Assembly (NCBI RefSeq): GCF_014200805.1
Contig: NZ_JACHDB010000002.1
Location: 124,001 to 188,000, forward strand
Length of the DNA stretch: 64,000 bases
Direction of reading: 5' to 3'
DNA from: Nocardiopsis composta
GTDB taxonomy: Bacteria > Actinomycetota > Actinomycetes > Streptosporangiales > Streptosporangiaceae
Part shown: positions 1 to 9,526 of the stretch, in pieces
Layout: the number at the start of each line of letters is the position of its first letter
Numbering within the stretch: position 1 is the first letter of the stretch
Made by a program: the position numbers and the translations under genes
Notes under the pieces: model-generated
The model's database searches: none
Told to the model about the DNA's origin: nothing
The model's input: only the letters and a program-made list of their open reading frames with translations

Positions 1-594
1 GGCCTCGGTGCGCGGACCGCAGACGCCGGCCTTCTCCGCGGCGATCTCGGCCGGTGTGTCGCCGAGCACGCCGATGTGCTCGGCGAAGACCGCCCCCATC
101 GCGACCACCCGCGGCCCGGTCAGGGACAACTCGTCGCGGCGCCCGCCCATCCCGGCCTCCAGTACGCACGCGTCGGCGCCGATCCGCACCGCCTCCAGCA
201 GGCCGGCCGCGAGGAACAGGCCGTTGGGGCCCAGGTAGCCGCCGTCCGCGGCGGGCAGCCGGCCCCGGGCGGCGGAGATCCGGGCGGCCAGGGCCTCCAG
301 CCGCCCGCCGGAGACCGCGCGGCCGTCCACCCGGATCCGTTCGCGGTGGCTCCGGTGGCTCGGCCCGGTGACGGTCACCACTCGCAGCCCGGCGGCGGCC
401 AACCGGGCCGAGGCGAACGCGGCGGTGGTGCCCTTGCCCTTGGATCCGACCACGCCGAGCACCGGAACGGCGTCCTGCGGGTCGCCGAGCCCGCGGAGGA
501 GGGCGGCCATCCGGGGCAGGCTGCGCCGCTCGCCGGGGGCGCGGGCCTCCCACTCCTCGGTGAAGACGCCGGGCGCGGGTTCGAAATCGGACAT
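1..594 (-). CDS. FolC/Mur-ligase family protein, partial (second, divergent folC-like gene)
   Basis: The reverse strand is open from ATG at 594 to the window edge, so the C-terminal part is missing. The protein starts MSDFEPAPGVFTEEWEARAP. At about residues 48-56 it has the Mur-ligase ATP-binding loop VVGSKGKGTT, and further on GPSHRSHRERI and VLEAGMGGRRDELS, which align with the same landmarks in FolC. Family knowledge: these ligases add amino acids to carboxylates using ATP. The substrate loop differs from the FolC at 799 (GSKGKGTT versus GTNGKTST), so this is a paralogue of unknown substrate. It is divergent from folC, with about 200 bp between the starts. I am confident of the superfamily but not of the reaction. 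Confidence 0.75.
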   Translation of the reverse strand, partial: MSDFEPAPGVFTEEWEARAPGERRSLPRMAALLRGLGDPQDAVPVLGVVGSKGKGTTAAFASARLAAAGLRVVTVTGPSHRSHRERIRVDGRAVSGGRLEALAARISAARGRLPAADGGYLGPNGLFLAAGLLEAVRIGADACVLEAGMGGRRDELSLTGPRVVAMGAVFAEHIGVLGDTPAEIAAEKAGVCGPRTEA

Positions 595-798
595 GCGCCA
601 GTTGTACAGCACGCCGCGGCGGACGGCGCACCTGCGATGACCTCGGCGCCACGGGGCCGTCGGAGCACCCGGACGGGGCCGCGGCGCCGGGATCACCGCC
701 TGGGGGAGGGTGTGTGATCGGCCATGCGCGGGGCGGGGCGGCGGCACCGCGGGCGGTCAGTAGGCTGGAGGCGTGTTCATCCCGACCAGAGCGACGCC

Positions 799-2145
799 AT
801 GAGCAAGTCCGGCGCGCACGAGCGCTACCAGCAGGTGATGGCCGAGATCACGGCCCGGCGGGTCGAGACCGACATCGACCCCACCGTCGAGCGGGTCCGG
901 GAGGTCCTCGACCTGCTCGGTGATCCGCAGCGCACCTACCGGATCATCCACATCACCGGTACGAACGGCAAGACCTCCACCGCGCGGATCGCCGATGCGC
1001 TGCTGCGCGAGCGGCGGCTGCGGGTGGGCCGCTACACCAGCCCGCACCTGCGCACCATGCGCGAGCGGATCGTGGTGGACGGCGAGCCGATCTCCGAGGA
1101 GGCGTTCGTCGCCGCCTATGACGACGTGCTGCCCTACGTGCAGATGGTCGACCAGGGCTCCGACGTTCCGCTCTCCTTCTTCGAGGTGCTCACGGTGATG
1201 GCCTACGCGGTCTTCGCCGACGCGCCGGTGGACGTCGCGGTGATCGAGGTCGGCATGGGCGGCGCCTGGGACGCCACCAACGCGGCCGACGGCGACGTTG
1301 CGGTGGTCACCCCGATCGGCATCGACCACACCGAGTACCTGCCGGACACGGTGGAGGGCATCGCCGAGGAGAAGTCCGGGATCATCAAGCCCGGGTCGGT
1401 CGCGGTGCTGGCCCAGCAGCCGCTGGCCGCCGCCGAGGTGCTGGTGCGCCGGGCCGCGGAGGTCGGCGCCACGGTGGCCCGGGAGGGCCTGGAGTTCGGC
1501 GTGGCCCACCGGGAGGTCGCGGTCGGTGGGCAGCTGGTCACGGTCAAAGGGCTGCGCGGCGGCTACGAGAACCTCTTCCTGCCGCTGTACGGGGAGCACC
1601 AGGCGGGCAACGCCGCGGTGGCGATCGCGGCGGTGGAGGCGTTCGCCGCCCCCGCCGAGGGCGACGAGGCGCTCGATCCGGAGCTGGTCGGCGAGGCGCT
1701 GGCCCGGGTCGGCTCGCCGGGCCGGCTGGAGGTGGTGCGGCGCGGCCCGACGGTCATCGTGGACGCGGCGCACAACCCGGCCGGGATGGCGGCCTCGGTG
1801 GCGGCGGTGGAGGAGTCGTTCGGCTTCACCCGGCTGATCGGCCTGGTCGCGATCATGGCGGACAAGGACGTCGAGGGCATCCTGGAGCCGCTGGAGCCGC
1901 TGGTCACCGAGATCGTGGTGACCCGCAACTCCTCGCCGCGCTCGCTCCCGCCCGAGGAGCTGGCCCGGATCGCCGAGCCGATCTTCGGCGCCGAGCGGGT
2001 GCGCACCGCGCCGCGCCTGGACGACGCGATCGACCTGGCGATCGCCGGCGCCGAGGAGACCGGGGAGACCTCCGGGACCGGCGTGCTGATCACCGGTTCC
2101 GTGGTGACCGCCGGCGACGCCGGCTTTCTGCTCAAGGGGGAGTGA
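799..2145 (+). CDS. folC: Bifunctional folylpolyglutamate synthase/dihydrofolate synthase
   Basis: A 448-residue cytosolic Mur-ligase-fold enzyme. In this family it adds glutamate to dihydropteroate or tetrahydrofolate with ATP, completing dihydrofolate and retaining folates in the cell. Seen: the P-loop HITGTNGKTST at about residue 52, the substrate loop TSPHLRTMRERI, the metal-binding stretch VIEVGMGGAWDATNAAD, GIDHTEYL, and the C-terminal domain motif IVDAAHNPAG. The start was set at ATG 799 (MSKSGAHERYQQ), because the in-frame extension back to 724 has no family-like sequence. The DUF4233 gene follows after one base, which suggests one transcript. Confidence 0.95.
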   Translation: MSKSGAHERYQQVMAEITARRVETDIDPTVERVREVLDLLGDPQRTYRIIHITGTNGKTSTARIADALLRERRLRVGRYTSPHLRTMRERIVVDGEPISEEAFVAAYDDVLPYVQMVDQGSDVPLSFFEVLTVMAYAVFADAPVDVAVIEVGMGGAWDATNAADGDVAVVTPIGIDHTEYLPDTVEGIAEEKSGIIKPGSVAVLAQQPLAAAEVLVRRAAEVGATVAREGLEFGVAHREVAVGGQLVTVKGLRGGYENLFLPLYGEHQAGNAAVAIAAVEAFAAPAEGDEALDPELVGEALARVGSPGRLEVVRRGPTVIVDAAHNPAGMAASVAAVEESFGFTRLIGLVAIMADKDVEGILEPLEPLVTEIVVTRNSSPRSLPPEELARIAEPIFGAERVRTAPRLDDAIDLAIAGAEETGETSGTGVLITGSVVTAGDAGFLLKGE

Positions 2146-2146
2146 C

Positions 2147-2494
2147 GTGCGGACGATCTGCGCGGTGGTGCTGGCGTTCGAGGTCATCGTGATCGGCCTG
2201 GCGGTGCCGGTCGCGATCAACCTGGCCGGGTTCTCGCCCGCGGTCGCGGGCGGGGTGTGGGGCGGGCTGGCCGCCGCCGCCCTGGTGCTGGCCGGGCTGC
2301 AGCGGTTCCGCTGGGCGCACTACGCCGCCTGGGTCCTCCAGGCGGCCTTCGTGGCCAGCGGCTTCCTGGTGCCCGGGCTGGCGCTGCTGGGCATCGTCTT
2401 CGCCGGGCTGTGGGTGGCCGGGGTGGTGCTGGGCCGCCGGACCGACGCGATGAAGGCGGCCGCCGACGACGCGGCCGGCCCCCAGGCGGCCTGA
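2147..2494 (+). CDS. DUF4233 small membrane protein
   Basis: A 115-residue protein with a GTG start one base after the folC stop. It has four predicted hydrophobic segments (about residues 3-22, 28-48, 55-75 and 78-98) and a short polar tail rich in Ala and Asp. DUF4233 proteins sit between folC and ndk in many actinobacteria and their role is unknown. The tight spacing with folC indicates translational coupling. No catalytic motif is visible. Confidence 0.85.
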   Translation: MRTICAVVLAFEVIVIGLAVPVAINLAGFSPAVAGGVWGGLAAAALVLAGLQRFRWAHYAAWVLQAAFVASGFLVPGLALLGIVFAGLWVAGVVLGRRTDAMKAAADDAAGPQAA

Positions 2495-2637
2495 GCGGCC
2501 TGCGCGAAGCCGCGCCGGGCGGTGCGGCGGGCGCGGTAGTGTTGCGGTCGGCCGGGCCGTCCGGGAGCCCCCTCGCGCGCGGACCGGAACACCGGGGCCC
2601 GCCGTTCGACGCCCATCAGCCTGAGGAGTAATTCATC

Positions 2638-3048
2638 GTGGAGCGCACCCTTGTCCTGATCAAGCCCGACGGGGTCCGGCGGAACATCATCGGCGAGGTG
2701 ATCTCCCGCATCGAGCGCCGCGGCCTCAAGATCGTCGCGCTGGAGCTGCGCACGCTGGACGAAGAGACCGCCAAGACGCACTACGAGGAGCACGCCGAGC
2801 GGCCGTTCTTCCCGTCGCTGGTCGAGTTCATCACCGGCGGTCCGCTGGTCGCCATGGTGGTCGAGGGCGAGCGGGCCGTCGAGGCGTTCCGTGCGCTGGC
2901 CGGCGCCACCGACCCGGTCTCGGCCGGCCCGGGCACCATCCGCGGCGACTTCGCCCTGGAGGTCCAGTCCAACGTGGTGCACGGCTCCGACTCGACCTAC
3001 TCGGCCGAGCGGGAGATCAAGCTCTTCTTCCCCGACCTCGTGCACTGA
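2638..3048 (+). CDS. ndk: Nucleoside diphosphate kinase
   Basis: A 136-residue protein, the usual length for this family. It transfers the gamma phosphate from ATP to nucleoside diphosphates through a phosphohistidine. Seen: the start [22 protein letters not shown], the active-site segment NVVHGSDS with His near residue 115, and the terminal motif [18 protein letters not shown] at 2638 is chosen because [11 protein letters not shown] is the conserved N terminus; a GAGGAG ribosome site precedes it. The 143-bp gap after DUF4233 suggests its own promoter. Confidence 0.97.
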   Translation: MERTLVLIKPDGVRRNIIGEVISRIERRGLKIVALELRTLDEETAKTHYEEHAERPFFPSLVEFITGGPLVAMVVEGERAVEAFRALAGATDPVSAGPGTIRGDFALEVQSNVVHGSDSTYSAEREIKLFFPDLVH

Positions 3049-3455
3049 CCCGCGCGGCTCCGGCCGTGCAGTTCCCCGCGCTCCGGGCGCCGGGCGGCGA
3101 TCGCGCCCCCGGCGCCTTCGTCGTCTCCGGGGGCGGGGAGGGGCGCCCGGCGGGGCTCCTCCGGGGGAGGGGCGGGCGCGCGGGGCGGGTCCCGATGCGC
3201 CCGGCGCGTCCGGGATCCGGGCGGGGAACAGGGGCGGGGAGGGCGCCGGCGGGGCGTCCTTTCCGGGGCGGCTCATCCCGGAGGGTGCCGATCCGTTCTC
3301 TGTGATGGCAAGAAGGCAACGATTCGGTGTGTTTGCGTAACGGCTCGAGTGCACAGCGTTACGATACGGGTGCTGGATACACATCCGTGCACGATCGAGA
3401 CCGTATTGCCCGCCTCGCGCCGACGCGTGGCCTTCGGTGCCGCTGAGGACGATAT
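3049..3455 (+). promoter_or_regulatory. Intergenic region upstream of mreB
   Basis: 407 bp without a supported gene. The first 250 bp are extremely G+C rich and hold no clear T-tailed terminator. The last 150 bp are less G+C rich and most likely hold the mreB promoter. They contain an inverted repeat, CGTAACG at 3336-3342 and CGTTACG at 3357-3363. A -10-like TACGAT overlaps the second arm at 3360-3365. No strong -35 is seen at ideal spacing, so the exact promoter is uncertain. Confidence 0.4.
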
Positions 3456-4490
3456 ATGACCAACAATCTCGCCTTTCTCGGCCGCGACATGGCGGTCGAT
3501 CTCGGTACCGCCAACACCCTGGTGTACGTGCGGGGTCGGGGGATCGTGCTGAACGAGCCCTCGGTCGTGGCCCTCAACACCTCCACCGGCAAGATCGTGG
3601 CGGTCGGCACGGACGCCAAGCAGATGATCGGGCGTACGCCGAGCAACATCACCGCGATCCGCCCGCTGAAGGACGGCGTCATCGCCGACTTCGAGATCAC
3701 CGAGCGCATGCTGCGCTACTTCATCCAGAAGATCCACCGCCGCCGGCACTTCGCCAAGCCCCGGGTGGTGGTCGCGGTGCCCAGCGGGATCACCTCGGTG
3801 GAGCACCGCGCCGTCAAGGAGGCCGGCTACCAGGCCGGCGCGCGCCGGGTGCACATCGTCGAGGAGCCGATGGCCGCCGCGATCGGCGCCGGGCTGCCGG
3901 TGCACGAGCCCACCGGGAACATGGTGGTCGACATCGGCGGGGGCACCACCGAGGTCGCGGTGATCTCCATGGGCGGCATCGTCACCTCGCAGTCCATCCG
4001 GGTCGGCGGGGACGAGCTGGACGAGGCGATCGGGACCTACGTGAAGAAGGAGTTCTCCCTGATGATCGGGGAGCGCACCGCGGAGGAGCTCAAGGTCGCC
4101 ATCGGGTCGGCCTACCCGACCGGCTCGGAGGAGATGCACGCCGAGGTGCGCGGCCGCGACCTGGTCAGCGGGCTGCCCAAGACGGTGGTGATCTCGGCCG
4201 CCGACGTCCGCCAGGCCATCGAGGAGTCGATCACCGCCATCATCGACGCGGTCCGCACCACCCTGGACAAGTGCCCGCCGGAGCTGTCCGGGGACATCAT
4301 GGACCGGGGCATCGCGGTCACCGGCGGCGGCGCGCTCCTGTGCGGCCTGGGCGACCGGCTCCGCCACGAGACCGGGATGCCCATCCACCTGGCGGAGAAC
4401 GCCCTGGACTCGGTGGCGCTGGGCTCGGGCACCTGCGTGGAGAACTTCGAACGGCTGAACCAGGTCCTCGTCCCGGAACGGCGGCGCTGA
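3456..4490 (+). CDS. mreB: Rod-shape-determining protein MreB (bacterial actin)
   Basis: A 344-residue actin-fold ATPase that polymerises under the membrane and directs the cell-wall elongation machinery. In mycelial actinobacteria it is often tied to spore-wall synthesis. Seen: the phosphate-1 loop [23 protein letters not shown] near residue 16, [14 protein letters not shown] (phosphate 2), and the adenosine motif [18 protein letters not shown], all as in the family. The start [17 protein letters not shown] fits. It heads the mreB-mreC-mreD-mrdA-rodA cluster, and mreC begins one base after the mreB stop. Confidence 0.97.
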   Translation: MTNNLAFLGRDMAVDLGTANTLVYVRGRGIVLNEPSVVALNTSTGKIVAVGTDAKQMIGRTPSNITAIRPLKDGVIADFEITERMLRYFIQKIHRRRHFAKPRVVVAVPSGITSVEHRAVKEAGYQAGARRVHIVEEPMAAAIGAGLPVHEPTGNMVVDIGGGTTEVAVISMGGIVTSQSIRVGGDELDEAIGTYVKKEFSLMIGERTAEELKVAIGSAYPTGSEEMHAEVRGRDLVSGLPKTVVISAADVRQAIEESITAIIDAVRTTLDKCPPELSGDIMDRGIAVTGGGALLCGLGDRLRHETGMPIHLAENALDSVALGSGTCVENFERLNQVLVPERRR

Positions 4491-4491
4491 C

Positions 4492-5412
4492 ATGCGGCGC
4501 GAGCGCACCCGCCGGCGCCTGGTCCTGGCGGCGCTGGCCGCCGCGTCGGTGGGGCTGATGGCGGTGGACGCCGGCGACGAGCCGCACCCGGCGACCTCCG
4601 CCGCGCGGCACGCCGCCGCGGCCGCGTTCGCCCCGGTGTCGGACGCCGCGTCGGCGGTGTTCCGGCCGGTCACCGACGCCGCGGCCGCGATCGCCGCCGC
4701 GCCCGGCGCCAAGCGGCGCATCGACGAGCTGGAGCAGCGCAACAGCGAGCTGAGCGCCGAGCTCGCCGCCCGGGACCTGGACGACCGCCGCTCCCGCGAC
4801 CTGGAGGAACTGCTCCAGCTGTCCGGGCTGGGCGGCTACGAGGTGCTGCCGGCCCGCTCGGTGACCAGGGTGGGCACCGGCGGCTACGCCGACGCGGTCA
4901 CCCTGGACGTGGGCACCCGCGACGGGGTGCGGCCGAACATGACCGTGGTCGACGGCGGCGGCCTGGTCGGCCGGGTGGTGCGGGCCGCGGAGCGGACCAG
5001 CACCGTGCTGCTGATCAGCGACGGCGCCTCGTCGGTGGGCGTCCGGATGGAGGGCACCGGGCAGATCGGCGTGGTGCACGGCCGGTCGCACCCGCTGGAC
5101 TCCGACGCCCCCGCCGAACTGGAGCTGATGCGGGCCGACGCGAAGATCGCCGAGGGGGACCGGATCGTCACCATGGGGTCGCACGACGGGGCGCCGTTCG
5201 TCCCCGGGGTGCCGGTCGGCACCGTCACCGAGGTCCGCGACACCCCGGGCGCGCTGACCCGCACCGCCGAGGTGCGGCCCGCGGTGGACCTGGGCGCGCT
5301 GGACATCGTCGGCGTGGTGCTGGCCGCCCCGGAGGAGGACCCGCGCGACGCGGTGCTGCCCTCCGAACCGCCGTCCGACGCCGGCCGGTCGCCGAAGGGG
5401 GAGCAGGGATGA
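4492..5412 (+). CDS. mreC: Rod-shape-determining protein MreC
   Basis: A 306-residue bitopic membrane protein that in other bacteria links MreB to PBP2 on the outer face of the membrane and activates the synthase. Seen: an N-terminal hydrophobic segment (about residues 9-27), a coiled-coil stretch around residues 78-110 (KRRIDELEQRNSELSAELAARD), then the paired beta-barrel region with VTLDVGTRDGVRPNMTVVDGGGLVGRV, typical of MreC. The C terminus is acidic and probably disordered. ATG lies one base after the mreB stop, and the stop overlaps the mreD start (ATGA). Confidence 0.94.
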   Translation: MRRERTRRRLVLAALAAASVGLMAVDAGDEPHPATSAARHAAAAAFAPVSDAASAVFRPVTDAAAAIAAAPGAKRRIDELEQRNSELSAELAARDLDDRRSRDLEELLQLSGLGGYEVLPARSVTRVGTGGYADAVTLDVGTRDGVRPNMTVVDGGGLVGRVVRAAERTSTVLLISDGASSVGVRMEGTGQIGVVHGRSHPLDSDAPAELELMRADAKIAEGDRIVTMGSHDGAPFVPGVPVGTVTEVRDTPGALTRTAEVRPAVDLGALDIVGVVLAAPEEDPRDAVLPSEPPSDAGRSPKGEQG

Positions 5413-5963
5413 AGCGGGCGGTGAGCGCGGTCCTGCTGGTGGCCGCGGTGCTGCTGCAGGTGGGCGTGGTCGACCGGCTGCCGCTGCCGTGGGGGGCGGT
5501 GCCCGACGCGGTGCTGCTCGTCCTGGTCGCGGTCGCGCTGCACTCCGGGCCGGCGGGCGCCGCGGCGGCTGGGTTCGCCTGCGGGCTCGCCATCGATCTG
5601 CTGCCGCCCGCCGACCACGAGGCGGGCCGCTTCGCGCTGCTCTACTGCCTGGTCGGCTACCTGGTGAGCCGGCACGGGCGGGGCGAGGCCCGGGGCGCCC
5701 CGGCCCGGTACGGGGTGGCGGCCGCGGCCGCGCTGGGCACCGCCGCCGGCTACGCGCTGCTCGGCGTGCTGCTCGCCGACCCGCGGGTCGGCCTGGCCGC
5801 CGCGGCGTTCGCCGTGCCGGCCACCGCGGCGGTGACGATGCTGATCAGCCCGGTGCTGCTGGCCCCCGCCGAGCGGCTGCTGCGGCTGCTGGACACCGAG
5901 CGCCACGACGGGCTGGGGCCGCCGGTGGCGCCGGTTCGGATCGGCGGAGGGTGGCGCGGATGA
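5409..5963 (+). CDS. mreD: Rod-shape-determining membrane protein MreD
   Basis: A 184-residue polytopic membrane protein with five or six hydrophobic segments, near the usual family length. MreD is part of the elongasome scaffold; its exact biochemical role is not settled. Seen: the MKRAVSAVLLVAAVLLQVGVVDRLPLP start and FACGLAIDLLPPADHEAGRFALLYCLVGYLV, matching the conserved MreD GfxxGLlxDl region. It overlaps mreC (ATGA at 5409) and mrdA (ATGA at 5960), so translation of the three is probably coupled. Confidence 0.92.
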   Translation: MKRAVSAVLLVAAVLLQVGVVDRLPLPWGAVPDAVLLVLVAVALHSGPAGAAAAGFACGLAIDLLPPADHEAGRFALLYCLVGYLVSRHGRGEARGAPARYGVAAAAALGTAAGYALLGVLLADPRVGLAAAAFAVPATAAVTMLISPVLLAPAERLLRLLDTERHDGLGPPVAPVRIGGGWRG

Positions 5964-8200
5964 GGCAGGAGCGCAAGGAGCGCCGGTACTTCCGGGACGC
6001 CCGGAGCGGGGCCGGCGCGCGCAGCGGCGCCCGGTCGGCGCCGCTGCCGGGGGAGCGCACCACCGGGCGGGCGGGGATGATCGCCGCCCAGGTCCTGGTG
6101 CTCGTACTGCTCGCGGTGCTCACCGTCCGGCTGTGGTACCTGCAGGTGCCGATGGGCGACCATTACGCGAAGCTGGCCGCCTCCAACCGCACCCAGGACC
6201 TGATCGTGCCGGCCACCCGCGGGCTGATCGTGGACGCCGCCGGGCGGCCGATGGTCGGCAACCGGGTCGAGCTGGTCGTCTCGGCCGACTTCCACGCGCT
6301 GCGCAAGCGGGAGGACGGCGGCGCGGAGGTCCTGGCGCGGGTCGCCGAGGTGGTCGGCGAGCCCGTCGAGGAGCTGCAGAAGCGGATGCGGCTGTGCGGC
6401 CCGGAGGTGAGCCGGCCGTGCTGGCCCGGCTCGCCCTACCAGCCGGTCACCCTGGCCGAGGGGGTGGAGCCGCAGGAGGCGCTGCAGATCCTGGAGCGCC
6501 GCGAGGACTTCCCCGGGATCTCCGCGCAGCAGCTCGCCGTGCGCGACTACCCGCAGGGCGGCAGCGCGGCCCAGGTCCTGGGCTACCTGCAGCCCGTCAC
6601 CCAGGAGGAGCTGGAGGCCCGCGAGGAGCTGCGCGCCCAGTTCAGCGGGGTGGACCAGGTCGGCCGGGACGGCGTGGAGGCGGTCTACGACGACCGGCTG
6701 CGCGGCACCGCCGGGGTGCGCACCCTGGCGGTGAACAACCGGGGCGAGGTGACCGGGGTGGTCCGCGAGCAGGCGCCCGAGCCCGGCATGCACCTGGTGA
6801 CCCACCTGGACGAGCGGGTCCAGGAGGTCACCGAGAAGGCGCTGAGCAACGGCATCAAGAAGGCCCGCGCCTCCGGGAAGCCGACCGAGTCCGGGGCGGC
6901 CGTGGTGCTGGACGTGCGCAACGGCGGCGTGGTGGCGATGGCGAGCCTGCCCAGCTACGACCCGTCGGTGTGGAACGGCGGCATCGACCAGAAGACCTTC
7001 GACGAGCTGCTCAGCGAGAAGGCCGGAAACCCGCTGACCTCCCGGGTCACCCAGGGCCAGTACCCGCCGGCCTCCACCTTCAAGGTCTCCTCGCTGGCCG
7101 CGGGGGTGGCCGGCGGCGCCGACCTGAAGGGCACCTACGCCTGCCCGTCCTCGATCACCGTCGGCAACCGGTCCTTCGAGAACTACGAGGGCACCACGCA
7201 CGGCTCGCTCAGCCTGCACCGGGCCATCGTGGTCTCCTGCAACACCGTCTTCTACCAGCTCGCCTACGACCAGTGGAAGTCCGACGGCGGCTCCGCTCCG
7301 ACCAAGGAGCCGGCCGACGTGTTCCGGTCCACCGCGGAGGGCTTCGGCTTCGGCGAGCCCACCGGGATCGACCTGCCGCACGAGGCCGCCGGGCGGATCC
7401 CCAGCCGGGACTGGAAGAAGGAGCTGTGGGAGGCGACCAAGGACGAGAGCTGCAAGCGGGCCGAGGAGGGCTACCCCGACGTGGACGACCCGCAGCGCGC
7501 CTCCTACCTGCGCTCGGTGGCCAAGGAGAACTGCACCGACGGCTACCGGTGGCGCGCGGGTGACGCGGTGAACTTCTCCATCGGCCAGGGCGACGTGCTG
7601 GTCACCCCGCTGCAGCTGGCCCGCGCCTACGCGGCCATCGCCAACGGCGGGACGCTGTGGGAGCCCCGGGTCGGCAAGGCGCTGGTCTCCGCGGACGGCG
7701 AGCAGGTGCGGCAGATCGAGCCGGAGAAGGCGGGCGAGCTGCCGGTCTCCGACGAGGTGCTGGCCTACCTGCAGTCGGCGCTGACCGAGGTGCCCAAGTC
7801 CGGTACGGCCGCGGGGGCGTTCAACGGGTTCCCGCAGGACGAGGTCTCCATCGCGGGCAAGACCGGTTCCGCCTCGGCGATGGGCAGCGAGTCCTCCGCC
7901 TGGTTCGCCTCCTACGCGCCGGCCGACGACCCGCGGCTGGCCGTGGTGGTCCTCGTCCCGCAGGGCGGCACCGGCGGTGAGACCGCCGCGCCGATCGCCC
8001 GGGAGATCTACGACGGGATCTACGGCTTCACCGGCGAGAAGGACGACGAGGCCGCGGAGGAGGCCGGAGAGGGCGGGGAGCAGGAGGAGCGCGAGGAGCG
8101 CGGCCCGGTGGAGCCCGCGCTGCCCGGCGGCGAGCCCCGCTCCGACCTGCCGAAGGTCCGCCCGGACGGCTCCTTCGACCACCCGGGCGCGGACGCCTGA
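5960..8200 (+). CDS. mrdA: Penicillin-binding protein 2 (elongasome transpeptidase)
   Basis: A 746-residue class B PBP that cross-links peptidoglycan in the periplasm together with RodA. Seen: a basic cytoplasmic tail, one transmembrane segment (about residues 40-60), the PBP dimer domain, and the penicilloyl-serine transpeptidase domain. The catalytic S-T-F-K is near residue 372, SCN near 426 and KTG near 634. The C terminus carries an acidic Glu/Asp-rich tail of about 60 residues that is not part of the fold. ATG at 5960 overlaps the mreD stop and is preferred to the long upstream extension, which has shadow composition. Confidence 0.96.
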   Translation: MRQERKERRYFRDARSGAGARSGARSAPLPGERTTGRAGMIAAQVLVLVLLAVLTVRLWYLQVPMGDHYAKLAASNRTQDLIVPATRGLIVDAAGRPMVGNRVELVVSADFHALRKREDGGAEVLARVAEVVGEPVEELQKRMRLCGPEVSRPCWPGSPYQPVTLAEGVEPQEALQILERREDFPGISAQQLAVRDYPQGGSAAQVLGYLQPVTQEELEAREELRAQFSGVDQVGRDGVEAVYDDRLRGTAGVRTLAVNNRGEVTGVVREQAPEPGMHLVTHLDERVQEVTEKALSNGIKKARASGKPTESGAAVVLDVRNGGVVAMASLPSYDPSVWNGGIDQKTFDELLSEKAGNPLTSRVTQGQYPPASTFKVSSLAAGVAGGADLKGTYACPSSITVGNRSFENYEGTTHGSLSLHRAIVVSCNTVFYQLAYDQWKSDGGSAPTKEPADVFRSTAEGFGFGEPTGIDLPHEAAGRIPSRDWKKELWEATKDESCKRAEEGYPDVDDPQRASYLRSVAKENCTDGYRWRAGDAVNFSIGQGDVLVTPLQLARAYAAIANGGTLWEPRVGKALVSADGEQVRQIEPEKAGELPVSDEVLAYLQSALTEVPKSGTAAGAFNGFPQDEVSIAGKTGSASAMGSESSAWFASYAPADDPRLAVVVLVPQGGTGGETAAPIAREIYDGIYGFTGEKDDEAAEEAGEGGEQEEREERGPVEPALPGGEPRSDLPKVRPDGSFDHPGADA

Positions 8201-8249
8201 GTCCGGCCCCGACCCGACGACGACCCAGCGACCCGGAGGACGGTCCGCC

Positions 8250-9422
8250 TTGAGCATCGGAAACCAGCCCCGGCCCCGGTCCTCCGGCGAGCGGGCGGCC
8301 CGCGCCATCGCGGGGGCGCTGCCCCGCCGGGTGGACGGGCCGCTGCTCGCCGCGGTCGCGGCGCTCATCGCGATCGGCACCGTGCTGCTGGCCGCCGCCA
8401 CCTACACGCCCGGCGACCCGGCCGAGCAGCTGCACTACGTGGAGCGGCACCTGCTCTACGCCGCGGTCGGCGGGGTGTGCTGCGCGGCGCTGGTCGCGCT
8501 GGACCACCGGACGGTCCGGGCCTATGCGCCGATCGTCTTCGTGGTCTGCTCCATCGCCCTGGTGCTGGTGCTCACCCCGCTCGGCGCGGTGATCAACGGG
8601 ACCCGGTCCTGGCTGGTCATCGGCGGCCTGCAGCTGCAGCCGGTGGAGCCGGCCAAGCTGGGCCTGGTGATGATGGTGGCGGTGCTGCTGGGCGAGCCGC
8701 GGGACGGCGAGCACGCGCCCACCTCCCGCGACGTGCTGTTCAGCCTGGCGGTGCTGGCGGTTCCCACGGTGCTGGTGATGCTCCAGCCCGACCTGGGGTC
8801 GCTGCTGGTCATCGGGGCGACCTACCTGGGCATGCTGGCGCTGTCCGGGGCGCCGCTGCGCTGGATCGCCGGGCTGGCCGCGTGCGGGGTGGGCGGCCTG
8901 GTCGCGGTCTGGTCGCTGGGCCTGCTCAAGGCCTACCAGCTGGCCCGGCTGACCAGCTTCGTCGACCCCTCCTCCGACCCGCTGGGCCGCGGCTACAACG
9001 CCAACCAGGCGATGATCGCGGTGGGCTCCGGCGGGTTCACCGGGACCGGGCTGTTCCAGGGCGAGCAGACCAGCGGCCGGTTCGTGCCCGAGCAGCACAC
9101 CGACTTCATCTTCACGGTGGCCGGGGAGGAGCTGGGCTTCGTCGGGAGCACGCTGATCATCGCGCTGATCGGCGTGGTGCTCTGGCGGATCCTGCGGATC
9201 GCCTCGCTGTGCGCCCAGCCCTACGCCCGGCTGCTGTGCACCGGCGTGGCCTCCTGGTTCGCCTTCCAGAGCTTCATCAACATCGGGATGACCATCGGCA
9301 TCACCCCGATCACCGGCATCCCGCTGCCGTTCGTCTCCTACGGCGGCACCGCGACCATCGCCAACCTCGCCGCGATCGGCATGGTGCTGGGCATCGGCGC
9401 CCGCGACCGGGGCCGGAGCTGA
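8250..9422 (+). CDS. rodA: RodA, SEDS-family peptidoglycan glycosyltransferase
   Basis: A 390-residue polytopic protein that polymerises lipid II into glycan strands as the partner of PBP2. Seen: about ten hydrophobic segments, the SEDS motif GFTGTGLFQGEQTSGRFVPEQHTDFIFTVAGEELGFVG, and NIGMTIGITPITGIPLPFVSYGG near the C terminus, both hallmarks of RodA/FtsW. The start is TTG at 8250, placed 9 bases after a GGAGG site; ORF sequence further upstream is antisense-like and overlaps mrdA. It closes the mre cluster. Confidence 0.95.
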   Translation: MSIGNQPRPRSSGERAARAIAGALPRRVDGPLLAAVAALIAIGTVLLAAATYTPGDPAEQLHYVERHLLYAAVGGVCCAALVALDHRTVRAYAPIVFVVCSIALVLVLTPLGAVINGTRSWLVIGGLQLQPVEPAKLGLVMMVAVLLGEPRDGEHAPTSRDVLFSLAVLAVPTVLVMLQPDLGSLLVIGATYLGMLALSGAPLRWIAGLAACGVGGLVAVWSLGLLKAYQLARLTSFVDPSSDPLGRGYNANQAMIAVGSGGFTGTGLFQGEQTSGRFVPEQHTDFIFTVAGEELGFVGSTLIIALIGVVLWRILRIASLCAQPYARLLCTGVASWFAFQSFINIGMTIGITPITGIPLPFVSYGGTATIANLAAIGMVLGIGARDRGRS

Positions 9423-9526
9423 GCGGCGGGCGCCGGGATCGGCCTAACCTGGAGCCACAGGAGTCCGCGGAGGCCCGCCGGGAAGCGCCGGCACGGCCCG
9501 CCATCCCATCCGAAGGAACGAGCCCG

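Noticed and set aside
757-2220. Long reverse-strand ORF opposite folC (487 aa)
   Set aside because: His/Arg/Gln-rich composition without motifs; typical antisense shadow in G+C-rich DNA. The forward gene has all FolC motifs.
5750-8401. 883-aa reverse ORF opposite mrdA
   Set aside because: Antisense shadow. The forward strand encodes a complete PBP2 with SxxK, SxN and KTG.
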